NCBI GenBank assembly: GCA_018697195.1
Contig: CM031858.1
Coordinates: forward strand, 76,904,818-76,968,817
Origin: Certhia americana
Lineage: Eukaryota > Chordata > Aves > Passeriformes > Certhiidae
Reading direction: 5' to 3'
Length of the DNA stretch: 64,000 nt
Shown here: piece after piece, positions 11,945-24,026 of the stretch
Layout: each line of letters starts with the position of its first letter
Numbering within the stretch: the first letter of the stretch is position 1
Notes under the pieces: model-generated
The model's input: only the letters and a program-made list of their open reading frames with translations
Database searches by the model: none
What the model was told of the DNA's origin: nothing
Made by a program: the position numbers and the translations under genes

Positions 11945-13102
11945 TTACTTTGGGATTCTTAATTTATATTTTTAAATACTTCTTTGACCTTCTTCTTCCA
12001 AGTAATGATTCCAGTCAGATAATAGATTATATTACCTGCTGTTATGATCATCATTATTTTCCAGAGTATAAAATATAAAATCTTCCTTTGGCCAATCCAG
12101 TTCCTTGTTTTAATTGATTTCCAATACATTGACTGTTAGATTGAAAGAACTATGACATTTTATATTGTGTGGAATAAAACAGCTATCATTAAGGATCTAC
12201 ATAAGTAGATCATACATATTTTGCCTTAGGGTTTTTTGTTTGGCTTCTTTTGAGGTGAGAGGATTATGCATAATGATTTTAATAGTGTTCTGGAATGTTC
12301 CGTGAAACAGTGTTCTGAAAATGTTAAAGAAAACTCTATAAAAAATTAATTAAATGAAGATGTGAAAGTGGAGATGAAATATGAAGTCCTTTTAGGTACA
12401 ATTTTGTCAGTCTCAAGAGAGTCACCTATGATTAATTCAGACTTGTCTTTGTACACTGAAATAAGACTGTTAAACTTCATAAAGGTCTTAATTTATTTGC
12501 TTCTTAAAATGCTGGTTTCTTCCTATGCCTATTATAATTTTAAAAAAGAACTATACTCTGAGAAAATGTCAAAATAATTGCTGTCTTCACTTACACTCTG
12601 TAAAAAGTCAAAACTCATGGTCTGAAAAAGCACAAACTGCAAATGGAAGCAATCGGGACTTTTGTGTGATGAACCCACAGGGCTACATTGATCCACTGTG
12701 AAAGCAGATGACAGTGTAGACTTGTGAAATGTGCAGCTCTGAGCTCGTGTGTGATGCCGCAGTGCACCCACTCCTCACTCAAGAGGACTCACCTAACTTA
12801 GCATGATGACACAAAGAACACCTTCTTCCAAATTCTCATAACAGAGTGATGCAGGATTTTAAGCAACAGAGAAGCAGTCACCAGCTACAGCATGCTGCCT
12901 ACTCCTCTTTACTAACTTGCACACCAGGTACAATTCCAGCAGAGTGGCAGACTGCAACCAAGGGCCCAGAAGGATTAGACAGCAATGTATGCATTATTCT
13001 TGTGTTCATTTATGAGAATTTATTGGAGGAGCCTTTGAATTATAATATAGTTTCATTACTGATTCTTGATCAGTTAATATTGTTGGTTGCATGGCACAGA
13101 GC

Positions 13103-13130
13103 TACATACATACATATCTATATATATATA
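13103..13130. repeat. (CATA)n-(TA)n microsatellite
   Basis: About three ACAT units run into CTATATATATATA, and the tract is followed immediately by C5. Confidence 0.8.
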
Positions 13131-14040
13131 CCCCCTTTCTTCATTTAAGGATCTGAGGCATTTTATACTGTAATAATGATGCTTTTTAAGATAAATGCTT
13201 GTGATTTCATTACCATTTTCAAGCTTCTGCCGTAAAAAAAAAAACAAACTACAGGGTGTGAAGAGAGAGCAGAGAAAAAACTTCTGAACTTTCACTTCAA
13301 ATTTTGGGTCTTTTTACGCTACCAAAATATTCTAGTGCCTTGCATGGTGTGATCATCTACATTGAAGGTGTGATGTTAATGCTGTTTTGAATCACCTTTG
13401 GAATTAGGTGTGTGTAAATTGTCCTATAGAATATAAGTATCAACTTCTTTCAGTGGCATTTTAAAATTAAGCTTTGGGTTTTTACTAACAAAAACCTGCC
13501 CAGAATATTCTACTAAAGGTAGTTTTTTTAAAATTTTTTAGTTGTTTTTAAATTAGCCTTCTTAATTTTTATTGTGCAGTCGAGTTTTGAGTTGACAATT
13601 TTTAACTTGTTTGTAGGAGCTGCAGAGAAAGGGACAATTAAAAGCTGGCAAATGTAGAATTTGAGTATTCAGTGAAGTGGGGAAAAATAAATTCCATAGA
13701 AAGAGGCAGATGGATATATTTATGTTCAAATCAGTACCAATAACTACATTCAGGAATTAGAATAATTTAAATAAATACAAACCAAATATTAGGATACATG
13801 GAATCGACCTCTGGTGACATCATTCTAGTCCATCTGCAGAATGAAAAAAATGGCTATCCAGGTTTTGCTTCTATTTCCTAAAATGATTTTTAAAATATGG
13901 CTGAAAAATAATATTCACAGTCAAAGTTTCAATTTCTGGAGTCAAGGAGAAGTAGCTTTCTGCACAGCAGAGCTGGCACTCCAGTAACTGGAGTGCTGGT
14001 GGCTGTTTTGATCGGGAGTTTTTATTTGATTCGTTGATTG

Positions 14041-14107
14041 GTTTTTGTAGTTTTTTGGGGCTTTTTGTTTTTGTTTTGTTTTGTTCATTTCTTTGTTTGT
14101 TTTTTAA
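14041..14107. repeat. T/G low-complexity tract
   Basis: Mixed TTTTG and TTTG units with almost no A. It has the same composition as the other plus-strand T/G tracts in the window. Confidence 0.75.
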
Positions 14108-17100
14108 TTTAATTAACTTTTTGGTTTGGGTGGTTTTATGTTGTTTTTAAGCATGGCTTCAACCTTGTCTATATGAATCAAGGAAGAGCTTGACTTATCA
14201 AAGGCTTGGGGCTGCTTTAATTTAATATGTAATGTAATATAATATGCCCACAAATTTTGTGGTGTTGAGCAGAAAGCAAGTTTTCTTTCTAAAATACATA
14301 CACCGATGTGTGCGTGCACCTCCCTCCCTCAACAAAAAGATGGGACTAGCAGAGACAAGAAGTTTCTGTTCTTTTACTTTTATCTAGAAAGCCTCTGGTT
14401 GTATTTAAAAATTAAGATTAGTGTCAGGCCATGTTCCTTTAAACACAATTAAAGATTAAAATTTTGGATATTGCAAGGTTAAATGTAAGGGAAAACAGTT
14501 CAAAGAAGGCTGACAGTAACTTTAAAAATATTTGGGTTTAAAAATAAAACACATTTAAAGCTACTGTTATCAGGTGCATCTATGTTACTCCACCACACTG
14601 ATGTGAAAATATCCAAAAACATTTACAGAGTAATCAAATACATAGTACATTTTTTCTTTATTTTTTTCCTCTTCCCTTAGGGCAGAAAGAAAGGAATCAG
14701 TGGGATCTGACCTTCCTTGAATGATTAAAGTAACTATGTTTTCTCCATATGGGAATAAGCAGATGAGCATTTACCTTCATCCCAGTAACAGCATAAAAAA
14801 ATTGTTTAAGTATTTTTGGTTAAATTTGTAGCAAACAAACTAAAGTATAGGAAAACATATAGGAAACCATATATATTTCCAGAATTTTAAATGCTGTAAT
14901 TTACCACCACAAAGATAAAGATAAAATATAAGTAGAAGTACTATTTGGCATTCTCTTTTAATTAAATGATTTATTAGGAGTGTTGTCATGTAGAACATAA
15001 TATACTTTGGCCAAAACTGCTTCATACTAGATTTCATGAATACTTGGAAGTACTTAGTGGAGTATATCTAGAAGATTATTTTAAATAAAGTAGGAATGAA
15101 GGAAACAGAATGTGGGACATCATCAAGGAAGAGTAAAAGAAGCATGAGGTTTCTTTTATTGATGATGTACATCTGGGAGCAAAACAGCATAATTTCACAT
15201 CTATTTCAGATTTTGGTAGTTTAAAATCATAACTATTGTGCACCGTTCTGGTCTGTGTCTGAAAAATCAAGTGGTGCAGGTAGAGCACTAAAATGTTACA
15301 GCAGAAACTACACCAGAGCTGGGGAAGAGGAGAGGAGGAGGAAAGGGGAAAAGTTCAGACCCTTCTTGAGCTTGAAAAAAGAGAGAATAATCTCTTTGTT
15401 GGAATAGGAAGTATCTCCTATGTCTGAAAGAGTAAGTTCTTTACTGCTAAAGCCTATAATGCATTGTCAATGTTTCTTCTGCATATTGCAGTACTAGAAT
15501 AATCATAGTGGGTAGGTTAACGTGAGATTTCATAATTAGTTCACACCTACCATAGCTCTTCATGGTTAAACGATATAATTCACTATTCATGATTTAATAG
15601 TGTGTATTCATGGTTACACATGACAGCTTTTTGTGACTATTCATAATCTGTTGTTTCCTAGCAGAGATATTTGGAATTAATAATTTTTAATTCATAAGAG
15701 AAATACAAAAAAAATATTAAGAAATTTTATATATTGGTAGTCCAGAGTCTTATAGTTTTCTTCAATTTTCTACTGAAGTAAAAAGTAAAAAAAAAAGTAA
15801 CTTTTTTTTTCTTTTTTTTTTACATTTTGCACAGTATCAATCATTCATGATTTTTCTTAACATTATGGAGCTTAAAGAGTTTTCTATTGAGAAAAATGAG
15901 AAGCATGTTGTTGAGCAGAATCTCAGATATAAATGACAAAATATCCTTCTCTATCCTTTTTCTTCTGCACCTAATTTAACAAATGTAGAATTTTGACCAG
16001 TTTTTATATCGCTGTCTCCTTTTGATATTCCGTCATTAATATTTTTTGAGGGAAGAAACACATTTAATCTACGAGTATCCAGTGTTGCAGAGGGTGAAAC
16101 TAAGGGCTCTTCGTTTCTTGGGCTGCTTTTTTAATTATCTGGACTGGTGTTATCTTTGGGAATTGTAAAAGTAATACAATCAGAATGTGGGTATGTTTAA
16201 CTGAGCACAACTGTCATAAGATTATGTTGAACTCTATGGTCTATGACGAGCATAATATGCTTAAGAGTCTTAATGTTTTTCTACTTCATAGTTAGCCTTT
16301 AAGATTTATTACTATGTGGTATTTAAGTAGAAAACACTACTGAACATGCAGAATCAGAGTATTGAAGGAATTTAATAAAGTAAATAATTACCAAAATTAA
16401 TGAAGAGTTTAGAGAAGAAAATAACTTCATTTGGACATTTAATTCAGGAAGAAAAAGTAAATCTTCTTCTTGTAATGTTTTGCTAAGTAAAGTAATTACA
16501 CTGTTGTATCACAAATGTAGTACATTCATCATTTTGGTTTTCCTGTATATTTTGTCCCTGTTGAAAACAATGAATATTTCCAGTGAAACACATGCTGCAA
16601 TTCAGTTATTTTTCAGAGAAGGTTATGCTGTCTGCTCCATAACAGTAGACAGTTTTAATTAACATGTTTTGCAATTCATTGAAAATTAGGAGAATTAATA
16701 AAGAAGACAATAAAAGCCATTCAGAGGTAGTCAGTTTGCATGCAAAAATCAGTCCAGTATTGTAATAGAAAAATAACGAAAATCACATAGCTCTAAAAAA
16801 ATAATTTATCTTCTATATAGCTGAATGTTCATTGGAAGTATAATAGGTTTTCTTTAAACCAGTTAATTTGTATTAATTGTCAGTCACACATACCGCACAG
16901 AAGCGTAGCTTATATGAATGTTAGTTTGTGTATTTTCTTCATAACTGCCCATTTAGATGATGAATTGTGTGCATTACTTTAGGACTTTTATTCCTTTAAA
17001 AAAACTCTTACTAGATGGCCAAGAATTGTGAGGGCCCCATAAAGATGACAAGAAAATGCTACTATCTGCCAGCATTTCAACTTTTAAATAAAGCACATAT

Positions 17101-17960
17101 AAATGCTAGCTGTATTTGCTATTGATGTATGTGCTGTCTTCCAACACTTATTGATCACAGGAAAAAATTTCCACACTCTGTGATTCCAATTTTATCTGTG
17201 TGATAAAACTTTACTGGTATCAAGTAATGAACAGTCACTCATAGCCCCATTCTTCCTGGTCCTGCTTTCCAAAAGCACTTCATCCCCCTGTTTCTGGACC
17301 TGTTTGAGTAACAGGACATATAAAGTCTCAAAGACCTGTATTTCTTGGGATTTCCATCATACCTCAGGCTTTTTGTGAATCCTCAAATTCTCCATTGTTT
17401 AGAGGAGGATGGCTCTTCTTCCTTTTAGTAATTAGTCAGTAAACTGTTTTTTTCCCTGCTGTGGAAGTCAATCTGTGATTATTCATGAAATATACTTTTC
17501 ACTAGGTATTCATTTTTTGTTGTTTTTGTTTGAATAAGAATAAAACTTTTACCTGATACAGTCTTCCCTTCAAATGAAGAGTTTTCCTATTATCTTCTGA
17601 AGATGTTTTTGAATTCAAACTCTGTTTATATAGACAGCAGCTCAGTTAGATTTTTTAGCCCCTTTAGGTATGTGCCTCTCAAAGAGGAGCATCAAAGCAA
17701 CACTAGTTTTTTGAATTTAAACTTATATTTCAGGTTATTACAGTCAGGTTGTTATAGACCAGTTCTGCATGTTCCAACAGTAAAGAATCTAGTATTTCCA
17801 TACAGTTTATGGAGTAGATTTGACCCATAATGCTCCATTATTTGAAAACAATTAAAGATTAATTTTATATTTACTTAGTAATAACATAATAAAAATGTAC
17901 TCAACAAAAAACAATATATGCAGTTAATACATGCGGTTACCTAGAACTTCTGTCAAAAAG

Positions 17961-18199
17961 ATCATAAATCATAGAGTTGGAATGGACCCAGCAGTATCAT
18001 TGAGTGCAGCTTGTGGCTCTACAAAAACATCCCAAAGAATCACACCATGTGCCTGAGAGAGTTGTCCAAACACTAACAGAGCTCTGTCAGGCTTGTTGCT
18101 GGGACCACATTCCTGGTAGGCCTGTTCAACCAGCCTCTGTGTGAAGTACCTTTTCCTGATATCCAGCTTAAACCTCCCCTGACTCAGTCTCATGCCACG
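17961..18199 (-). mobile_element. CR1 LINE 3' fragment, minus strand
   Basis: Reading right to left, this is the last part of CR1 ORF2 plus the 3' UTR. The minus-strand frame contains LSQGRFKLDIRKRYFTQRLV, the typical C-terminal CR1 segment. The terminus on the plus strand reads ATCATAAATCATAGAGTTGG, complementary to the usual CR1 end. The copy is severely 5'-truncated and decayed. It is followed on the right by a second CR1 tail in opposite orientation. Confidence 0.85.
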
Positions 18200-18212
18200 A
18201 TGAAGGAATAGC

Positions 18213-18423
18213 AGGTCTTGGGAAGATATTAGAAAAAAAATAAATTCCTGACTATGCACAAAATGCAGCTGTGGAGAGGACAGAAGTTAGCCTGGGGAAG
18301 GAGATTATCAGTGTATTACTTAGCTTGGTTGTACTGGATGATAATAATCTATTGTTTTTTTAATGGTAGGACTTGATGATTTTAGTGGTCTTTTCCAATC
18401 TTAACGATTCTCTGATTCTATAA
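18213..18423 (+). mobile_element. CR1 LINE 3' tail, plus strand
   Basis: The final 75 bp (GGTAGGACTTGATGATTTTA, then GTGGTCTTTTCCAATC, then GATTCTCTGATTCTATAA) match the CR1 3' UTR and end in the ATTCT-GATTCT octamer-like repeats. Upstream, GATATTAGAAAAAAAATAAA resembles CR1 sequence a little further 5', but that part is badly decayed and the left edge is uncertain. The fragment converges with the minus-strand CR1 at 17961-18199, so the two tails point outward. Confidence 0.65.
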
Positions 18424-21400
18424 TTTGGCAGTATTGGGTAAAACCTAGGGTAACGTGTAATAAAAATGTTGTAGATCTTTTTTCCCTTTTCTTATACATA
18501 AAAGTAACAAACTCTTTTCACTAAGGAAAGTATTTACAAGGTTTTTTATATTTATTTAACATTCTTTATTTGCCAATTGTTCAAATTATTTTTACTTAGT
18601 CTTTTGGTTGCTCTTACTCCATATTGCACTTTGTTTTGAGTCTGGACTTTGCACAGCATTTAATGGCTTCTCTAAAGGCAATATGAATTTTAGTAACATA
18701 AACAGACATAAATTTTAAAAATACATGGATAATTCTGAAACAAATTTAAATAATATTTTCAATAAACTTAAAAGCCTTACACTTCATTTTTCTATGGCAG
18801 CTGGCTTCTATTTATGTGTGTTATTTGTTTTGTTGTTTATTTCATTATTTATTTAAGGACAGCATTTAAATAAACATAAATGATATTTGTGTTAAGCCAT
18901 TTGGGCTTAAAAAGTAAAAATCAGGCCAGAAGTATCTGTAAATAATATGTGAAACTTAATAACTGAATAGCCTTTTAAGTGTGATCTTCAGCAGACACAC
19001 AGTAAGCGTTTAACTCAGCAAAGTTACTAGGTCACTTGCAAACCATCACAGAACATAAACACACTCTAATGATACCACTAGGCAATTTCATTAGCAACTT
19101 AAGACCTGCAATGAAACAGCAAAAGTCACGGGTGCTTTGTGGTACAGAAAGAAAAAGCAAGGGCTGAAGGACATCATGGATGTACCTGATGCACAAAGAT
19201 ATTGCACTGTCAGATTTGTTAAATGCAAGGGAAGGTAAAGTCATCCACACTTTTTTTACAAATTGCATCTGAAAGAGAAATTCTTTCTAACATCCAGTGG
19301 TCAGAATTGATGTTTAACTTCAGGAGGAAAAAAATGTGGAAACCCACATTTTATTTGTTGTTAGCAGTATCTTTAGGAGCTAAATTGACTCATTAGAGGG
19401 TAAAATTCGTTACAGATTTAAAACAATAAAGTGATAGAAGCTGTGCAATCTTGTTTAATACAGGACACGTTTCACAACATTCAATTCAGCAATTGGATGA
19501 TAATTGGATGATATTTCCCCCCTTAAGTTTTTGGTAGGTGAATTTGAACTTCTTTAAGTATCTTTGAAGAAATGATACAGTGCTCATCTGTTTGTTTTCA
19601 TTCTAAAGGTCAAATACAATTAATCTAAAATTCACATCTATGTTTATTTAGGCATATAGGTAGATAGAAGATAAAAGAGAGAAGAAGATAGAAAAATAAG
19701 GGAACAGGTCTTAGGTGGGGTATTTTTATGCTTTTGGCAGGGGATGGGAACTGTTTGTGATTTTTTTTTTTTTCCACAATGTTAAGAATCCCTACTTAAA
19801 AGAGCTGTCAATGATAATCCTAAAATACTTGATAAGAAATTCCATCTTTATTGAAAGTTATGCCAGAATTTTTTGCATATTTTTTGCATGAGAAGATGTG
19901 TGATGCAATTTTTTGTAGCGTACATATCTTAAACCTAATGTCATTCCTTTCTAGAGATGTATGAGTTATGGATTCATGGGGAATCATTTAAATTATTTAA
20001 ATCCTAATGCGTTAAAAAAAAAAATCTCAGAGCTCTTACAAGCAGATTATTGACCACGAATGTGTGAATTTTATTTCTTTCTTCTAAGTGGCAAATAGTA
20101 TTTTTAAATTTGATAGACAGTGAGTATAATTTGTTGGTGGTTTTCTTCTTGAATGCAATGTGACAGCAATTGCATACACCTAAGAGATGATCATTTGACT
20201 TTTCTTATTTCTAATAGTATATCAAGTGGAGTATTATGAAGACAACAGGATTACTATTGCTAATAGTTGGATTGCAGCCATTTTTATGTTCGGTCTTCAA
20301 GATCTCCAGGTTAGGACTTGCAGGTTTGCTTTGCCTAGACTTGCTTCAGGCTTGCCTGAATATTGGTTTAACTATGTTAGATTTTGTGTAATAGTCAGAT
20401 AACTGTACCTAATTTGTTCACTTTTACACTTAGCCTTAAATGATGGTATGGGTAACATCTACTGTTAATAATCTAGTTAAGTTTCTGTAGTTTATAAACA
20501 ATAGTAACAGAAGTTATTTCATGAAGAATATCTGTTCTATGACCTGTGAATAAAAACTCATGATAAAGAATACAGGCATGAAATTACGAATGTCCAAGGC
20601 TGTGAAAAGCTCACCAGTGGGCCATTACTGATCATTTAAGGAGTATAGCCTTGGAAAAAAACAGATTTGGAAATCAGAGATGTAATGAAGTAAAGTAATG
20701 AATGTATGTAAGATATGCTTTAAATTGTACGTTTGGATGTCATAGGGAAATGTGGATCAGTGAAGAAATCAAGGTGTATAGAGCATTAGAAGTCATACAG
20801 AAATAATCCCTAGAGGGTCCTAGAGTGAGGAGGAAGAAGAATCCATTTGCATAATTCCAAAAGGGCCAGGGGAATAATGATCTCAATGTCAAAGACTAAG
20901 GGATAAAATGTGAGGAAGTATCTGTATATTAAGTTTTGCTGTGTCACTTTCTCATTATTTGGGGGTCTTTTTATGTAACAGAAGTCTTTTCTTCATAATA
21001 ATAATAAATCTGGGCTAATCATAGTTAGTTGGTCAGAGTCTTAAGGTTTAAGTTCATCTACTATTAAATTCTTGCCTTGCACAGAAAGTGGGTTTCTTTG
21101 GCCTACATACACTGCAAAAGTCAGAGTGCAACAAATCTGCAGAATGCAGGAAAATGAGACTATAAAATTTATATGAAACAGAGCATTGTGCTTTAAACAG
21201 CTGAAAGCAATTTAGAGATCATACAGCTGAAGACCGTGAGAATGGAATTTAAAAACTATCAGTTGCTAAGAAAAAGTTGGAGGACCTGCATTTGTTCAGT
21301 GTAAAGCAAAAAACCTTTAATGCTGAACAAAGTAAGGATGTTTTGAAATGTAGATGTGAAATGAACACTGTTGGTGTTTCTGGTTGCCTGTAGATGTGCA

Positions 21401-22021
21401 TGTAGTCACAGCCTGTTTGTGCACAGCAACCTACTGAGAACTGCTGGTGTGAAGGAAATAATGATCAGTAATCTCAATATTTACTGACAACAGACAAGAA
21501 AAAATGAATTAAAATTACAAGGGAAATATTTTTTTTACATTGGGCAAAATTTCAGTGTGATAATAATGAACATTCATTCACATTATATAGAAGCTGTCTG
21601 GAATCCTCTTTACTGGAGATCAAAATCTGCCCAGTAGGTTCATGTGTCCTAATATCATAGCAGCTGCTTAAATGAACTTTGAATCATATGCTTTGTTAGG
21701 TTTAATGAATTTATCTCTTTTGTCTCTGTTTCACTGAATTTTATAATTAATGCTAGGGCTATATGGGTACATTGCTTTTGAAATGTATTTTAAATATTAG
21801 ACATATTTTTTGTTGTCATTCAAGATGTTGGTTTTACAGACAGTATCTAAGTCTCCTTGGAAAAGAAATTTTAAAATCAAGTCAGATGAGCATTTAGGTA
21901 ACCAATAAATTTTTTTATTTTCCTTTTTATTATTTGATGATAGATTTCTGGTGTGTACTCATTTGAAAGCAAACCAAGGGGAGATCCCAGGTCAGATCTT
22001 GGGTTTATACAAATATTTTTC
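18424..22021. other. AT-rich non-coding DNA, no gene seen
   Basis: No gene or transposon recognised. An 11-bp tandem duplication (AATTGGATGAT twice, 19491-19512) and a GATA-rich purine tract (about 19655-19700) are the only structured sequences. Open frames are all below 80 codons. Confidence 0.55.
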
Positions 22022-22668
22022 TGTGTTCTTCTCTGCCGGCTGTTTCCTGTGACCCGAAAATGTAAAGTTTTGTTTCCCCAGCCCAGACAGAGATCTTGAA
22101 GAACTGGTCATGAGTCATCTCTTCTGATGTTCTCATGCACTGTTTATTATTTCTTATCACTACATTCATCTCCTGACCTGCAGAGATCAGTGCAGCAGGT
22201 CACATTCAGACACTCTCTCCCCAAATCCCAAAACCCAAATTTCCACCCAGACAGGGTGGTGTAGACATTTATACTACAATCCACATAATCAGTATTTATA
22301 ATAATTCTCCAATAATCATCACCTTTGTTAGAAAATTAACTTCTATTCTAAGCCAACTATAATGTGCCACCTCACCGCAGAAGATGGAGGCAGATGAGGA
22401 AGAAGGAGGAAGGCCAAAAGCCATGTGGACTTCTCCACCTTGCCTTCACCTGTCTGCCATCCTGAAAGCCCCATATATCTAAAATTCTCACCCTGTGATA
22501 AAACTACACACTATTCTACTATCTAATACGCACTCTTGAAGACTCTGCATCATTCCAGAGCCTAAAAGCCCTTTTTCCATGAAGAAAGGTTAAAACCACT
22601 GTTTGTCAGAGATCTTAAAATCTCTTAAACATGCAAAGAAATATTTCTCATAATTCCAGTCTCCAACA
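22022..22668 (-). mobile_element. Old ERVL-type solo LTR, family 1 copy B (TGTTGGA...)
   Basis: Minus-strand LTR whose first bases (TGTTGGAGACTGG, right edge 22668) and U3 match the LTR at 3664-4302 over about 290 bp. A minus-strand AATAAA lies at 22143-22148. The left edge is a guess: TGTGTTCTTC at 22022 gives an R/U5 of similar size to copy A, but the U5 sequences themselves do not align well. A GTCAGA direct repeat (21882-21887 and 22669-22674) would suggest an edge at 21888 instead. The right edge is immediately followed by an unrelated LTR fragment, so this copy may have inserted into, or deleted part of, that older element. Confidence 0.65.
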
Positions 22669-23129
22669 GTCAGAAATACAATTTAATAGGAAAATAAAAA
22701 AAAAAAAAAAAAAAAGCAACAATACAGAAATGCTGACAGAGTCAGAATACAACCTGACACCCTGTTGGTTAGGGTGGTGGTAGCAGTCCTATTAAATGGT
22801 GGCTGAAGTCCTCTTGGAATGATAGATGTAGTTCTGTTCAAACAGCGATCCTGTAGAAGGATCTGATCTTCCTCTGAAGGTCCAGTGGTGATTATGGAGC
22901 TCTTGTCCTCTGGAAATTTAGTGGATAAGTCTGCTTGTGGTATTCTAAACCTCACATTATACCTGAGGATAAGCTTGGTTCCTTGGATCATCTCACAATA
23001 GGGTGATGTTATTTTATCAGTCATGCAGTGAGGCTTGATTAACAGCCCATTAACAGAAGATGCCCTCTTGGAGGGAGTCATGAGGGATGGCTCAAGGAAA
23101 AGATAAAGAGCACCCACCTAGTTTTAACA
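22669..23129 (-). mobile_element. ERV LTR fragment of a second family, minus strand
   Basis: On the minus strand this starts TGTTAAAACTAGGTGGGTGC at 23129 and runs to TATTTTCCTATTAAA near 22680. I recognise the sequence as a common songbird LTR in which that last motif continues into a U5 (AAGAACTGTTATT...) that is absent here. It is therefore truncated at its 3' end exactly where the other LTR begins. A 144-codon minus-strand open frame (22683-23117) lies wholly inside it and ends in polyphenylalanine from the A20 run. It is not regarded as a gene. Family name not assigned. Recognition is from memory and should be confirmed by a repeat-library search. Confidence 0.6.
22696..22715. repeat. 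Poly(A) run, 20 bp, inside the LTR fragment
   Basis: A20 on the plus strand (T20 in LTR orientation), next to AAAAT. It probably expanded from a T-rich stretch near the LTR's R region. Confidence 0.8.
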
Positions 23130-23948
23130 GATGGTGATAGAATACGTATTTTTGGTTATATCTTACAATGTAACCCAACTTGTAGTTTGTAGACCTGTAG
23201 AACCTCAAAAAATAAAATTCATCCTTCCCCTATAACCTTGTCTTGCAATAAGTCGACCTGAAAACACAGGTAATACTGCCTGAGGCAGTCGTATTTTCAA
23301 AACAGTCCAGTGACCTGAGAAAAAGAAGGAAAATCTTTGATTTTTCTACTGTCTGCAATGTGATTCTAAGTCATGCTGGTTCATTCTGTTCATGAATTCA
23401 GAGTTTTTAGACTGTTCTACACTCCTTAAGCTGGTAGTCTGTTCAAAGATTTCCTGTTGGTACTTCAGTTTTCAAAGCAGTTTATAATACAACTACATAG
23501 AACATTATGTAATTCAACATGTATCAGGTAAAAAACTTCAGAATCATGTGAAATACTGCAATATTTATGCATGTTTGAACATTTGGTACTTTCCCCACTA
23601 ATACGTTTCCAAAGAACTTCTGATGGCCTCTTAGTCAGTTTTTTCTGTATTTGCCAGAATTATCATTTTCTGCTGACAAAAGTTCAACCGAAATTTATTT
23701 AATGTAGATGGTTTTGTTTAATTTCTGTTGAACCCAGAGGGATTTTGCAGCATAAATCATCTGTTATGTTCTGAACTGTTTAAATACAGTGTTTTTTTAA
23801 ATGTAAGAGAAAATACAGCAGAAGAACATAAAAAATTTACCAGTCGCATCCAGTGGTCTCATTCAATGACACAATAGAATTACAGTCGTAATATTCACAT
23901 GGTCAAAGTTGAGTTGTTCTGATACTTTACAAGATTTTCTTGTTTGAG

Positions 23949-24026
23949 TGTTTTTTTGGTTTGAGTTTTTTTTTTGTTGTTGTTGTTTTTGTTTGTTTTG
24001 GTGGGGGGTTGTTTTTTTTTTTTTTT
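23949..24026. repeat. T/G low-complexity tract ending in T14
   Basis: T runs are interspersed with GTT units (GTTGTTGTTGTT), a GTGGGGGG block and a final long T run. It lies about 80 bp upstream of ordinary AT-rich sequence. Confidence 0.8.

Larger units (their letters stand above)
10897..17960. other. AT-rich non-coding DNA, no gene seen
   Basis: No recognisable gene or transposon over about 7 kb. A 74-codon minus-strand frame at 11244-11468 has a less biased composition than most but matches no family I know, and it lacks convincing splice context. A short locally GC-rich stretch occurs at about 13926-14000. Simple repeats are at 11929, 13103 and 14041. Confidence 0.55.

Noticed and set aside
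21882..22674. GTCAGA direct repeat as target duplication of the 22-kb LTR
   Set aside because: It would need 130 bp of AT-rich sequence with no LTR character at the left end. A 6-bp match between arbitrary places this close is not rare. Kept only as an alternative.
22683..23117. 144-codon minus-strand frame with a hydrophobic C-terminus
   Set aside because: The hydrophobic end is polyphenylalanine from a homopolymer run, and the rest is the U3 of an LTR fragment.
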